NCBI RefSeq assembly: GCF_001681715.1
Contig: NZ_LNWY01000005.1
Location: 496,001-560,000 of the forward strand
Direction: 5' to 3'
DNA: 64,000 nucleotides
Origin: Tritonibacter mobilis
GTDB lineage: Bacteria; Pseudomonadota; Alphaproteobacteria; Rhodobacterales; Rhodobacteraceae
Notes under the pieces: generated by a model
Seen by the model: only the letters and a program-made list of their open reading frames with translations
Database searches by the model: none
What the model was told of the DNA's origin: nothing
Position numbers and translations under genes: made by a program
Part shown: positions 54,597 to 63,219 of the stretch, one piece after another
Layout: each line of letters begins with the position of its first letter
Numbering within the stretch: the first letter of the stretch is position 1

Positions 54597-55727
54597 CTAC
54601 TGAGGGAGTGGCAAATGCGCGACGTCGCCATCATCGGCTTCTACCAGCAAGATATCATCAGCCGTCAATGCCTCGGCTCCTGTAAGGCGCATGGCTATCT
54701 CTCCATCCAGACGCAGAATCGTCTCGCCGGGGGCATCGGGATCCGGTTCCAATTCCAGATCCGGCACGCCCTGATCGCCATCGTAAACCAGCAGCAACTG
54801 GTCCTCAGCAGTGTCGAAGTCGATTAACTCGACTGTGCCTGCTGCGATCCAATCTCCCAGAAGAATTTGATCTGCACCATCTCCCCCGGTCACGACGTCT
54901 GAGGCACCCGCGATCAGCGTGTCGTCACCGTCGCCGCCGTTCACAAAATCCTTCTCCGCACCGTCATCTGCTCCACTCACCACATCATTGCCGCGCCCCC
55001 CAAAGAGCGCGTCTTCCCCGGTGCCACCAAACACCATATCATCGTCGTCATTGCCATGGACTGCATCATTGCCCGCGCCCCCTCGGACAAGGTCATTGCC
55101 GGAACCGCCATACAGGGTGTCGTCGCCCTCATCCCCTTGAATACGGTCCGTGCCCAGTCCCCCCAGAAGAGAGTCATTGCCTGCGCCTCCCGCAAGCGAA
55201 TCCTGGCCCGTCCCTCCGTTCAATGTGTCGTCGTCATCGCCGCCTTCCAACGTGTCTTGACCTTCGCCGCCATAGAGGTCGTCATCGCCCGCCCCTCCTT
55301 CGAGGCTATCATCGCCGCCAAAGCCATTGATCTGGTCGTCGCCCCCCAAACCAAGCAGCGCGTCATTCGCATCGCTGCCCGACATGTGATCAAGTTCATC
55401 AGAGCCGATCAGAACACCGCCATCCTCGATCCCGCCATCCTGGGGCGTATCGGTTTCAGCGTCGCCAGAACCTGTGGTGGACACGTCTTCTGTCGGGTCT
55501 TCGTCGGCCTGCCCGCCGGATAAAAATACCTCTGGCGAGACAATCGTACTACCGGAGGTGTCTGCCTCTGCGGTCACGTCGTTGTCTTCTGTTTCCTCGT
55601 CGTCGGATTCAAAATCGATCATGATCGCGCTGCCCACGGCGACGATCCCAAGAATACTGGCCAACCACAACACCGAACTGGTCCACTTCGTTTTAAACAC
55701 ACTCAACCGGGGTCGAGAGTGCCACAA
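54597..55727 (-). CDS. RTX-type calcium-binding protein with N-terminal membrane segment
   Basis: An acidic protein of about 376 residues. The N-terminal ~35 residues hold one hydrophobic segment (VLWLASILGIVAVGSAIM), then an acidic linker, then about 18 RTX nonapeptides of the GGxGxDxxx form (residues about 110-290, for example GGAGDDDLYGGEGQDTLEGG), and a non-repeat C-terminal domain (from about 295). RTX repeats bind calcium and fold outside the cell. The membrane segment at the front suggests anchoring or Sec export rather than a free type I substrate. The first possible start is a TTG at 55727; GTG codons a few residues later are alternatives, so the N-terminus is uncertain. Confidence 0.85.
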   Translation of the reverse strand: MWHSRPRLSVFKTKWTSSVLWLASILGIVAVGSAIMIDFESDDEETEDNDVTAEADTSGSTIVSPEVFLSGGQADEDPTEDVSTTGSGDAETDTPQDGGIEDGGVLIGSDELDHMSGSDANDALLGLGGDDQINGFGGDDSLEGGAGDDDLYGGEGQDTLEGGDDDDTLNGGTGQDSLAGGAGNDSLLGGLGTDRIQGDEGDDTLYGGSGNDLVRGGAGNDAVHGNDDDDMVFGGTGEDALFGGRGNDVVSGADDGAEKDFVNGGDGDDTLIAGASDVVTGGDGADQILLGDWIAAGTVELIDFDTAEDQLLLVYDGDQGVPDLELEPDPDAPGETILRLDGEIAMRLTGAEALTADDILLVEADDGDVAHLPLPQ

Positions 55728-55776
55728 TTATGTGGTCAAAATCCAAACAAAACGGGAACATCGGTTAATGAAACCC

Positions 55777-56298
55777 TTATAGGTCAACATCTTGCTGCCA
55801 AAGCAAGGGCTTCTGCGCATAAGAGATATAGAGCGGGTGTTTGGGGTGGCCGGCTTTGCTTAGGCCCAGGTGGTGCAAAGGGCGGCCTGTTGCGCGCAGC
55901 CTTGCAGCAACGTCGGGGCCTTGATTGCGATGCGCGCCATGGGTGCCCCACGCACAGATTACCATGTCCGCCCAATCCACCCCGGCAAGCAACACGGACA
56001 TATTCTCCGGCCCTTCCGGATCGCAGGCCGCACGCATGTCGCGCGGATCGGTGGCGCGATAAGCAAAGATATTGGTGGCCTGAAACCCGCCAAACCCCAA
56101 CGCCCGTGCGCGCCTCTCGCAGCGCTCGATGGTGGGGTCGTTTTGGACTTCGGTGGCTTTGGATGGGTTGAGCATCACAAACATCACCTTTTGCCCATGA
56201 GGCTCCCAGACGCGTGTCAGGCTGTAGCGATAGGTTTCGCAGTCCGAATAAAGGGCGGTGGAGGGCGCGTCGCCCTTGATGTGATGGCGGGTGATCAT
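55777..56298 (-). CDS. DUF1643 domain-containing protein
   Basis: A 173-residue protein of the DUF1643 family, unknown function. The family pattern is clear: YRYSLTRVW, the VMFVMLNPSKATE block, NDPTIERCERRARALGFGGF, NIFAYRATDPRDMRAA and VICAWGTHGAHRNQGP. The start at 56298 fits the family length; longer readings have no support. Members are often near mobile or accessory genes and have been thought enzyme-like because of the conserved N, D and W residues. It lies between the RTX gene and truB, on the same strand. Confidence 0.88.
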   Translation of the reverse strand: MITRHHIKGDAPSTALYSDCETYRYSLTRVWEPHGQKVMFVMLNPSKATEVQNDPTIERCERRARALGFGGFQATNIFAYRATDPRDMRAACDPEGPENMSVLLAGVDWADMVICAWGTHGAHRNQGPDVAARLRATGRPLHHLGLSKAGHPKHPLYISYAQKPLLWQQDVDL

Positions 56299-56394
56299 GG
56301 TGAGGGTTTTGGCGTATCGCTGCGCGCAGCGCAATTCCCTATGGAAATGGTCTGGTCTCGCGGTCGAATTGCTGCATGAGTAGGTCAACGCATG

Positions 56395-56428
56395 TGACCC
56401 ATTGTTTCGCGTGCGAAACAATGGGTCA
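56395..56428. repeat. Perfect 34-base palindrome (16-bp arms)
   Basis: tgacccattgtttcgc and gcgaaacaatgggtca form a perfect inverted repeat around gt. It lies between the truB stop codon and the DUF1643 start. There is no T-run toward truB's downstream side, so it is not a standard terminator. It shares the short words gacccat and gcgaaaca with the flanks of the hairpin element near 54.4 kb. Confidence 0.65.
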
Positions 56429-56500
56429 GCGTGTTTTCCCTATCATTTACATGATGTTAACGGATGTGCCGCGGAGGTGATGAACCTGCGTGTTGCCGTA

Positions 56501-57409
56501 TCAATCCTGATTGAACACCCGCGATGGATGCAATTCACCTGCCTTGTAGATCCCCACGGCAACCGCTTTGCCCTCTAGCGACGCCCAGGCCTCATCGCCA
56601 TATTCAACGTCCGATGCGATCACCATGCCGGGGTTACCGTTTCTGAGCCGGGTTGCCCCTTCAGGCGTACATTTCAGTTCCGGTAGGTCCGCAAGCCCTT
56701 CCTCGAGCGGCCGCAGGAACTGGTCGATCTCGGGCGACTTTGCCAGATCGTCAATCTGTTCCAGCGAGACGCCGTCCTCGGCATCAAACGGGCCGGACCA
56801 GATCCGCCGTAGCTCCTGTACGTGACCAAGGCAGCCAAGTTTCTCGCCCAGATCTCTGGCAATGGACCGCACGTAACCACCTTTGCCGCAAGTCATTTCC
56901 AGCATCACGTGGTCCGCATCAGGGCGGTCCAGCATCACCAGTTCCTCTACCCAGAGTGGGCGGGAGGACAGCTCGACCTCTTCGCCATTGCGGGCGAGTT
57001 TATAGGCGCGCTGGCCGTCGACCTTCACGGCTGAAAACTTCGGCGGCACCTGCTGGATTTCGCCAATAAACCCAAGCAGGGCCTCTTTGATGCCTTCATC
57101 CGAGGGGCGCTCGCCAGAGGTCGCAATCACCTCTCCTTCGGCGTCATCGGTGTTGGTCGCAGCCCCCAACGTCACTGTGAACGTATAGGCTTTCATGGCG
57201 TCGGTGATGAAGGGAACGGTCTTGGTTGCCTCGCCCAGAGCGACGGCCAGAACGCCGGTGGCTTCGGGGTCGAGCGTGCCAGCGTGACCGGCCTTTTTGG
57301 CGTCAAACGCCCAGCGGACCTTGTTGACTACGGCGGTCGACGTGAGGCCTGCGGGTTTGTCCACCACCAGCCAGCCGGAAATGTCGCGTCCCTTGCGTTT
57401 GCGTCCCAT
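56501..57409 (-). CDS. truB: tRNA pseudouridine(55) synthase
   Basis: Forms pseudouridine 55 in the T-arm of tRNAs, 302 residues. The catalytic Asp47 is in [14 protein letters not shown]. Other core motifs are [41 protein letters not shown] and [18 protein letters not shown]. It follows rbfA on the same strand but is separated from it by the phosphodiester-glycosidase-like gene. Confidence 0.97.
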   Translation of the reverse strand: MGRKRKGRDISGWLVVDKPAGLTSTAVVNKVRWAFDAKKAGHAGTLDPEATGVLAVALGEATKTVPFITDAMKAYTFTVTLGAATNTDDAEGEVIATSGERPSDEGIKEALLGFIGEIQQVPPKFSAVKVDGQRAYKLARNGEEVELSSRPLWVEELVMLDRPDADHVMLEMTCGKGGYVRSIARDLGEKLGCLGHVQELRRIWSGPFDAEDGVSLEQIDDLAKSPEIDQFLRPLEEGLADLPELKCTPEGATRLRNGNPGMVIASDVEYGDEAWASLEGKAVAVGIYKAGELHPSRVFNQD

Positions 57410-57466
57410 GAATGTCCTCTGATCTGTCGGATAAGGCGCGCGAGGTAGCCTAGGACGCGAGGGCTG

Positions 57467-58240
57467 TCAATTCTGCAGCGCGTCTGCGTCGTCCCCTGCG
57501 ATATCCTCAACCACGCCAACCACAGGCCCCATCATGAACCCGGCATCGGAGCGATCTAGGTCGGGCGCGTGCAGACGTGAGATATTGCCATCAAAATAGA
57601 GCGCCTGCGGCAGGCCGAGGTGATCGCGAAACAGACTCGCGAAATCATAGAAATTTACCGTGTTGCGCGAGATCGCAAAAACCACGCGGCGGCCATCGGC
57701 ACTGGTGCCAACACCATTGCGGATATAGCGAGAATCGCTGTCCCGCAGGAATTTCGGGTGCAACGCGCCGTCGATGACCAGCATTGGCCCCGATTGAGTG
57801 GCGCTCTTGCAGGTGGTGGCGCTGGCCCCAAAGGTGAGTGTCTCGATCACATCGGCGCGCCCGTCGCGCAGGCAAAAGACGCCATTGGGCACGAGACCGA
57901 AATTGCCGGGACCGGGATTGGTGACCAGCCGCATTTCCTCGTTGCCATCCTCAAGATAAAGCCCGACCGGGGAGCGATCCGTGTGATACATCCCCGCGTT
58001 GGTGGCAAAGGAGAGTGTTTTTCCTTCGGCTGACAGACGCTCTTCGATGGTGGAGAAATGCCCCATCACTGCGCCTGTGTCATCGCGCAGGAACAGGCGT
58101 AATTCTTCGCGGCTGGCATCCACTTCGCACAGGGAATAGCGATTGCCTTGATAGCTCTCGTCGCGGCATTCCACTGCCGCCGCCTGACCAGCCCAAAGGG
58201 TAAACCCCAGCGGCAGGCTCAACAGTAACGAGGCCCGCAT
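57467..58240 (-). CDS. Phosphodiester glycosidase family protein (NAGPA/DUF2233)
   Basis: A 257-residue exported protein of the phosphodiester-glycosidase (NAGPA, DUF2233) family. The signal peptide is [22 protein letters not shown]. Family marks are [76 protein letters not shown] and [15 protein letters not shown]. It would act in the periplasm on a sugar-phosphodiester; the natural substrate is unknown. It starts 4 bases after rbfA, so it is co-transcribed with a ribosome-maturation gene. Confidence 0.9.
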   Translation of the reverse strand: MRASLLLSLPLGFTLWAGQAAAVECRDESYQGNRYSLCEVDASREELRLFLRDDTGAVMGHFSTIEERLSAEGKTLSFATNAGMYHTDRSPVGLYLEDGNEEMRLVTNPGPGNFGLVPNGVFCLRDGRADVIETLTFGASATTCKSATQSGPMLVIDGALHPKFLRDSDSRYIRNGVGTSADGRRVVFAISRNTVNFYDFASLFRDHLGLPQALYFDGNISRLHAPDLDRSDAGFMMGPVVGVVEDIAGDDADALQN

Positions 58241-58244
58241 CGCC

Positions 58245-58640
58245 TCAGTCCTCCAGATCGCGACGCACCGCGTCCTGATTGAACAGGCGGCGGGTGTCAT
58301 CCATCCGGTCAAATGTCTCGTCGATCTGAAACCGCAGATCTGGGGTGAACTTCAGCCCGGTCTTCTTGCCTATCGCCCGACGCAGCTCGCTCTTGTTGCG
58401 CGCCAGAAGTTGCAGCACGTCCTCCTGCCCTTTGCCACCCAAGGGCAGGACATAGGCGGTCGCGATTTTGAGATCCGGCGAGGTGCGCACCTCACCGACG
58501 GTGATAGACAGACGGTTCAGCTCCGGGTCGTGGATGTCGCCACGGGCCAGCACCTCAGAGAGTGTGCGGCGAATAACCTCGCCCACACGAAGCTGACGCT
58601 GAGAAGGACCGGGACCGTCGTGAAATTTGTTCTTAGCCAT
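58245..58640 (-). CDS. rbfA: 30S ribosome-binding factor A
   Basis: A 131-residue 30S maturation factor. Typical features are [20 protein letters not shown], the [20 protein letters not shown] core and [20 protein letters not shown]. The start at 58640 gives the usual basic N-terminus (MAKNKFHDG); a longer upstream reading would overlap the divergent dapB leader. It heads the minus-strand series rbfA, glycosidase, truB. Confidence 0.96.
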   Translation of the reverse strand: MAKNKFHDGPGPSQRQLRVGEVIRRTLSEVLARGDIHDPELNRLSITVGEVRTSPDLKIATAYVLPLGGKGQEDVLQLLARNKSELRRAIGKKTGLKFTPDLRFQIDETFDRMDDTRRLFNQDAVRRDLED

Positions 58641-58733
58641 GAGACTCGATCTATGCCGAAAGCCGCCCTTTGCCAAGCGGTCCTCGTCAGGGTAGGAGAA
58701 ATCCAGCGGATAGTCCAATCAGAGAGTAAAGCC

Positions 58734-59543
58734 ATGACGGATAAACCAGGGATCGTGATCACCGGCGCTTCGGGGCGCATGGGGCAAATGTTGATCAAGA
58801 CGGTGCTGGAAAGCGACAAGGCCGAGCTTGCAGGCGTGGTGGAGCGTGAAGGTCACGATTGGGTCGGTCAGGACATTGGCATCGCCATGGGCGGTGCGGC
58901 GCTTGGCGTGGCAGTCACCGACGATGCACTGGCGGCGTTCTCTGAAGCGCAGGCGGTGATTGATTTCACCGCACCCGAGGCCACGATTGCCTTTTCCAAG
59001 CTGGCCGCACAGGCAGGCTGCGTCCATGTGATTGGCACCACCGGCATGAGTGATGCGCAGATCGCAGCATTGGACCCTGCCGCCCGCGACACCGTATTGG
59101 TGCGGGCGGGCAATATGTCGCTTGGGGTGAACCTTTTGGTGCAATTGACCAAAAAGGTCGCGGCGGCCCTTGATGAGGAATTCGATATTGAGGTCATTGA
59201 GGCGCACCACCATCACAAGGTCGATGCGCCCTCCGGTACGGCCTTGATGCTGGGTGAAGCAGCGGCTGAGGGCCGAGGTGTCAAACTAGCCGATGTCGCG
59301 GACCGGGGCCGGGACGGCATCACTGGGGCGCGCAAGAAAGGCGACATCGGCTTCACCGCCATTCGCGGCGGCGACATTGTGGGCGAACATGATGTGCTGT
59401 TTGCGGCGGCTGGCGAACGGATCGTCCTGCGCCATATGGCGACTGATCGTGCGATATTTGCACGCGGGGCGCTCAAGGCCGCGCTTTGGGGACAGGGCAA
59501 AGCAGCCGGTGCCTATGACATGATCGATGTGCTTGGCTTGTGA
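58734..59543 (+). CDS. dapB: 4-hydroxy-tetrahydrodipicolinate reductase
   Basis: Second step of the diaminopimelate and lysine pathway, 269 residues. The nucleotide motif is [12 protein letters not shown] (9-20), the signature [19 protein letters not shown] carries the catalytic His and Lys, and HHxxKxDxPSGT is complete. The start at 58734 is divergent from rbfA with a 93-base gap. The end is followed by two hairpins that could stop transcription. Confidence 0.97.
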   Translation: MTDKPGIVITGASGRMGQMLIKTVLESDKAELAGVVEREGHDWVGQDIGIAMGGAALGVAVTDDALAAFSEAQAVIDFTAPEATIAFSKLAAQAGCVHVIGTTGMSDAQIAALDPAARDTVLVRAGNMSLGVNLLVQLTKKVAAALDEEFDIEVIEAHHHHKVDAPSGTALMLGEAAAEGRGVKLADVADRGRDGITGARKKGDIGFTAIRGGDIVGEHDVLFAAAGERIVLRHMATDRAIFARGALKAALWGQGKAAGAYDMIDVLGL

Positions 59544-59552
59544 GGATCATAG

Positions 59553-59600
59553 GCCGCCCCTAGGGGCGGCTGCCTCCGGCGGAGGTATTTGAAAAAAGAT
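59553..59600. repeat. Hairpin plus CCTCCGGCGG-type intergenic element after dapB
   Basis: A gccgcccc/ggggcggc hairpin (59553-59570) is followed by gcctccggcggaggtatttg and then aaaaaagatga. I recall similar CCTCCGGCGG...ATTTG...AAAGATGA words at many gene ends in Rhodobacterales genomes. A weaker relative (cctcaatatttgaaaaggc) lies at about 38490-38512 after the thiolase. Confidence 0.45.
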
Positions 59601-59686
59601 GATGCGCTCATCGCTCTTCTAACCTGAAATATCCCGGGGTGAGCGCCCAAAAGGGCGCGAGGGGCAGCGCCCCTGATCCGCTAAAC

Positions 59687-59881
59687 TCAAAAATCAATCG
59701 CAATGCCTTTTTTCTCCCAATCACCATAGCGAGCGGGATCGGGGCCATCACGCCCCCCCAGTTCAGTTGGCTGAGGATGTTGCGCCTCACGGGCCTTGCG
59801 GCGTTCTTCTGCCTCGGCAAGGGCGCGTTGGGCGGCTGCGGGCAGTTCCTTTGCCCGTTGGGATTCGGGGGCGTCACTCAT
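59687..59881 (-). CDS. DUF1674 protein, SDHAF4-like succinate dehydrogenase assembly factor
   Basis: A 64-residue protein with the SDHAF4 (DUF1674) C-terminal signature ELGGRDGPDPARYGDWEKKG followed by IAIDF. In mitochondria and bacteria this binds the flavinylated SdhA subunit before complex II assembly. The N-terminus is a helical, Ala/Glu/Arg-rich segment. No sdh gene is beside it. It is divergent from rsmB, 62 bases away. Confidence 0.9.
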   Translation of the reverse strand: MSDAPESQRAKELPAAAQRALAEAEERRKAREAQHPQPTELGGRDGPDPARYGDWEKKGIAIDF

Positions 59882-59943
59882 GGGGGCTTCTCCGCAGGGT
59901 GGGTTTCTTTATTCTGACACCATGATATACGCCCGCGTCCGCT

Positions 59944-61254
59944 ATGGACAAGCCGATCCCCGATCAGGAGCCATCCCCCATGTCCGACCGCCCCACATCT
60001 GCCTCTGACGCACGCCGTGCGGCTGTGACGCTTCTTGATAAGGTTCTGGGCGAGGGGCTTTTGCTTGCAGAGTGTCAAACGCAGGTGCTGGAGCGGCTGG
60101 AGCCTGCGGATCGCGCGCGCGCGCAGAGATTGGCGCTGGAAGTGCTGCGTTCCCTCGAACGCGCGGATCGGGTGCTGGCGAAACATCTGCGCAAGCCCCC
60201 CGCGCTTCATGTCAGAAACGCATTGCGTCTGGGAACGGTGGAGCTGTGTTCTGGTGGGGCTGCGCATGGGGTGGTGAACGATATCGTCAATCTGGTGGCG
60301 CGTCATCGCCGTCACGCACAGCTCAAGGGGCTGGTCAACGCGGTTCTGCGCAAAGTGGCGACGGATGGCCCGACCGAGTGGGCCAAACTGCGCGTGCCAC
60401 GATTGCCAAAATGGCTGCGCAGCCCGTTGGCGCAAGCATGGGGCAGTGATGCGATGCTTGCCATCGAGGCCGCGCATTTGAAGGGCGCTCCGCTTGATCT
60501 GAGCTTTAAACCGGGCGCGGATCTCTCGGCGTTGGGGGGCAAGCCAACCCCGACAGGTAGTTTGCGATTGGATGACGCGGGGCAGGTCTCGGCATTGCCG
60601 GGCTATGAGCAAGGCGATTGGTGGGTGCAGGACGCAGCCGCAGCGCTTCCTGCCCGTTTGATCCATGCGCAGGCAGGTGAACGGGTGCTCGATCTCTGTG
60701 CGGCACCGGGGGGCAAGACGTTGCAGATGGCCGCGGCGGGGGCCGATGTGACGGCGGTTGATATATCCGAGGGCCGTCTGGCGCGTCTGCAAGAGAACCT
60801 GACCCGCACCGGGTTTTCGGCGCATGTGATCGCGGGTGATGTGCTTGCGCAGAAGGGGCAATATGATGCGGTTCTGCTGGATGCGCCCTGTTCCGCGACA
60901 GGCACCATCCGCCGCCACCCGGATCTGCCTCACGCTAAGGATGGCGCCGGTTTTGGCGCCTTGATCGAGTTGCAGGCGCAGATGCTGGCGCATGCGTGGA
61001 CATTGGTGCGGCCCGGCGGGCGGCTGGTCTATTGCACCTGTTCTTTGTTGCCGGATGAGGGCGAGTGCCAGATCGAAGATGCATTGGAGATGTTCCCCGA
61101 GGCCCGGATCGGCGACAGGGTTCAAATACTCGAAGGCATTGATCCGGCGTGGATCACCGAGGAAGGCGGCCTGCGTCTTCGGCCGGATTACTGGCCCGAG
61201 ATCGGAGGCATGGACGGGTTCTACATGGCGGAACTCATCAAGGCTGAGCATTAA
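59944..61254 (+). CDS. rsmB: 16S rRNA (cytosine-5-)-methyltransferase, RsmB/Fmu type
   Basis: A 436-residue rRNA methyltransferase. The N-terminal ~150 residues are NusB-like (RRAAVTLLDKVLGEGLLL). The SAM site is VLDLCAAPGGKTLQMA, and the two catalytic cysteines are in LLDAPCSATGTIRRHPD (near 316) and VYCTCSLLPDEGECQ (near 365). RsmB methylates C967 of 16S rRNA in E. coli. A second ATG twelve codons in, at 59980, is an alternative start. It begins the run rsmB, heparinase-like, purH. Confidence 0.93.
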   Translation: MDKPIPDQEPSPMSDRPTSASDARRAAVTLLDKVLGEGLLLAECQTQVLERLEPADRARAQRLALEVLRSLERADRVLAKHLRKPPALHVRNALRLGTVELCSGGAAHGVVNDIVNLVARHRRHAQLKGLVNAVLRKVATDGPTEWAKLRVPRLPKWLRSPLAQAWGSDAMLAIEAAHLKGAPLDLSFKPGADLSALGGKPTPTGSLRLDDAGQVSALPGYEQGDWWVQDAAAALPARLIHAQAGERVLDLCAAPGGKTLQMAAAGADVTAVDISEGRLARLQENLTRTGFSAHVIAGDVLAQKGQYDAVLLDAPCSATGTIRRHPDLPHAKDGAGFGALIELQAQMLAHAWTLVRPGGRLVYCTCSLLPDEGECQIEDALEMFPEARIGDRVQILEGIDPAWITEEGGLRLRPDYWPEIGGMDGFYMAELIKAEH

Positions 61255-61383
61255 TCGCAACGATCAGAACCGCCACCGCCTGCGCCCGAAGGGCGCCGGG
61301 CCCAACGGGAGCGGATCATCTCTGCATGATCCGGCGACGGGCGGGAGAGTTTGCCGTGATGCCCCACAGAGGGCAGAGAGCGC

Positions 61384-63195
61384 ATGACACCCGGCGGCAG
61401 GCGCGTTATCCTCTGGCCAAAACGCCAAAGGCGTGTGAGGCAAGAGTGCATGTCCAGATATGATCGAATGGCCAGTCGCGGCACGCGGCTGCTGAACCGT
61501 TATACCGCCTGGAAGGCGCGCAAGCAGCCTGCGGCCACGGGGTTTGTTTCCCAGCCGGAGCCGCGCACTATTGGCAGTTTCGCGCGTGGGCGGCAGCTCG
61601 TTGCGGGGAACCTGTTGTTTGCGGGGTATCTGGTTGAAAGCGACACCACGGGACTATGGGATGTGGACGCGCCTGATTTTGCCTTTGAGGCAGAGCGGCA
61701 GGGCTGCACATGGCTGGACGATCTGGCTGCCGTGGGAGATCTCAGGGCGCGCAAGAAGGCGCAGCATTGGGTCTGGGGTTGGATTGATGAGTTCGGCAAG
61801 GGCGCGGGTCCCGGTTGGTCGCCGGATCTGACCGGGCGGCGGGTGATTCGATGGATCAACCACGCGCTATTTCTGTTGAGTGGTCAGGACAAAACCACCT
61901 CTGACGCCTTTTACCGCTCACTGTCCCAGCAAACCTGGTTCCTCGCGCAGCGCTGGAAGGGGGCATCCCCCGGCTTGCCACGCTTTGAGGCGCTGACCGG
62001 ACTGATTTATGCAGGGCTTGCGCTCAAAGGCTGCGAGGACTTGGCGGACCCGGCGGTCAAAGCGCTCTCTCAGGATTGTGCGGTTCTGATCAATGCCGAT
62101 GGGGGCCTGCCCACCCGCAATCCCGAAGAACTGCTGGATGTGTTCACGCTGCTCACTTGGGCGGCGGCTGCGCTGCATGAGGCGGGGCGGTCTGTGCCGC
62201 GCGAGCATCACGCAGCCTTGGATCGGATCGCGCCGACATTGCGTGCCCTGCGTCACAGCGATGGCGCATTGGCGCGGTTTCATGGCGGTGGGCGTGGACA
62301 GGAGGGCTGGCTCGATCATGCGCTGGCCGCCTCGCATGTTCCGGCAAGAGCGTATGAAGGGCTGGCAATGGGGTTTGCGCGGCTTTCGGCGCGGCGCACC
62401 TCGATCATTGTCGATGCCAATGTGCCGCCGGTTGGCAAGGCATCGTATAATGCGCATGCCTCCACATTGGCGTTCGAGCTGACCTCGGGGCGACGCCCGT
62501 TGATCGTGAACTGCGGCGCGGGCGAGAACTTCGGGCTGGAGTGGCGTCGAGCCGGGCGGGCCACGCCGTCGCATTCCGCTTTGTGTGTGGAGGGGCATTC
62601 CAGCGCGCGGCTGGCCGCACCACAGAAAGGCACCGGCCATGAGTTCCTGATCGAGCCCCCCACCGAGGTGCCGATCGAGCGGGACGATCTGGATGACGGC
62701 TATCGTTTTCAAGGTGCCCATGATGGCTATGCCAAACATTTTGGTGTGACGGTGGCGCGGTCACTGGAACTGTCGGTGGATGGGCGCACTGTTGCTGGCG
62801 AAGACATGGTGCTGGCGCTGGATGGTGCGGCCAAGAAACGCTTTGATAAGGCGCTGGATGCAGGCGGCCTGAAGGGCATCGGCTATGATTTACGGTTCCA
62901 TTTGCACCCGGATGTGGACGCAGCCCTTGACTTAGGGGGCGCGGCAGTATCCATGGCGCTCAAGAGTGGGGAAATCTGGGTATTCCGTCACGATGGTCAA
63001 TGCGACCTGAAGCTGGAAACCAGCGTTTACCTGGAAAAAACCCGCTTGAAGCCGCGTCAATCGCTGCAAATTGTCCTGTCGGGCCGGGCCATTCAATACG
63101 CGACCCAGATCCGCTGGACCCTCAGCAAGGCGCAGGAAACGGCCGTGGCCGTGCGCGATCTGGCCCGCGACGAACCCATGGCTTACGAAGAGTGA
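61384..63195 (+). CDS. Heparinase II/III family protein
   Basis: A 603-residue protein of the heparinase II/III-like family, with an N-terminal alpha-toroid (about 60-320, including LARFHGGGRGQEGWLDHALAA) and a C-terminal beta-sandwich domain (about 340-590, including LIVNCGAGENFGLEWRRAGR and SHSALCVEGHSS). True members cleave uronic-acid polysaccharides by beta-elimination. No signal peptide is evident, and its place between rsmB and purH is a conserved Rhodobacterales order as I recall it, so a housekeeping role on an envelope glycan is as likely as catabolism. An alternative start is at 61450. Confidence 0.88.
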   Translation: MTPGGRRVILWPKRQRRVRQECMSRYDRMASRGTRLLNRYTAWKARKQPAATGFVSQPEPRTIGSFARGRQLVAGNLLFAGYLVESDTTGLWDVDAPDFAFEAERQGCTWLDDLAAVGDLRARKKAQHWVWGWIDEFGKGAGPGWSPDLTGRRVIRWINHALFLLSGQDKTTSDAFYRSLSQQTWFLAQRWKGASPGLPRFEALTGLIYAGLALKGCEDLADPAVKALSQDCAVLINADGGLPTRNPEELLDVFTLLTWAAAALHEAGRSVPREHHAALDRIAPTLRALRHSDGALARFHGGGRGQEGWLDHALAASHVPARAYEGLAMGFARLSARRTSIIVDANVPPVGKASYNAHASTLAFELTSGRRPLIVNCGAGENFGLEWRRAGRATPSHSALCVEGHSSARLAAPQKGTGHEFLIEPPTEVPIERDDLDDGYRFQGAHDGYAKHFGVTVARSLELSVDGRTVAGEDMVLALDGAAKKRFDKALDAGGLKGIGYDLRFHLHPDVDAALDLGGAAVSMALKSGEIWVFRHDGQCDLKLETSVYLEKTRLKPRQSLQIVLSGRAIQYATQIRWTLSKAQETAVAVRDLARDEPMAYEE

Positions 63196-63219
63196 ACCTG
63201 AACAAGGATTCTGACACCG

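Noticed and set aside
54900-55320. Apparent short tandem DNA repeats
   Set aside because: They are the coding DNA of the RTX nonapeptides (about 27 bases per repeat pair of turns), imperfect and in frame, not a CRISPR or satellite array.
59878-61260. Minus-strand open frame of about 460 codons opposite rsmB
   Set aside because: The composition is Arg/Gln/His-rich and unstructured, and the opposite strand is a complete RsmB with both catalytic cysteines.
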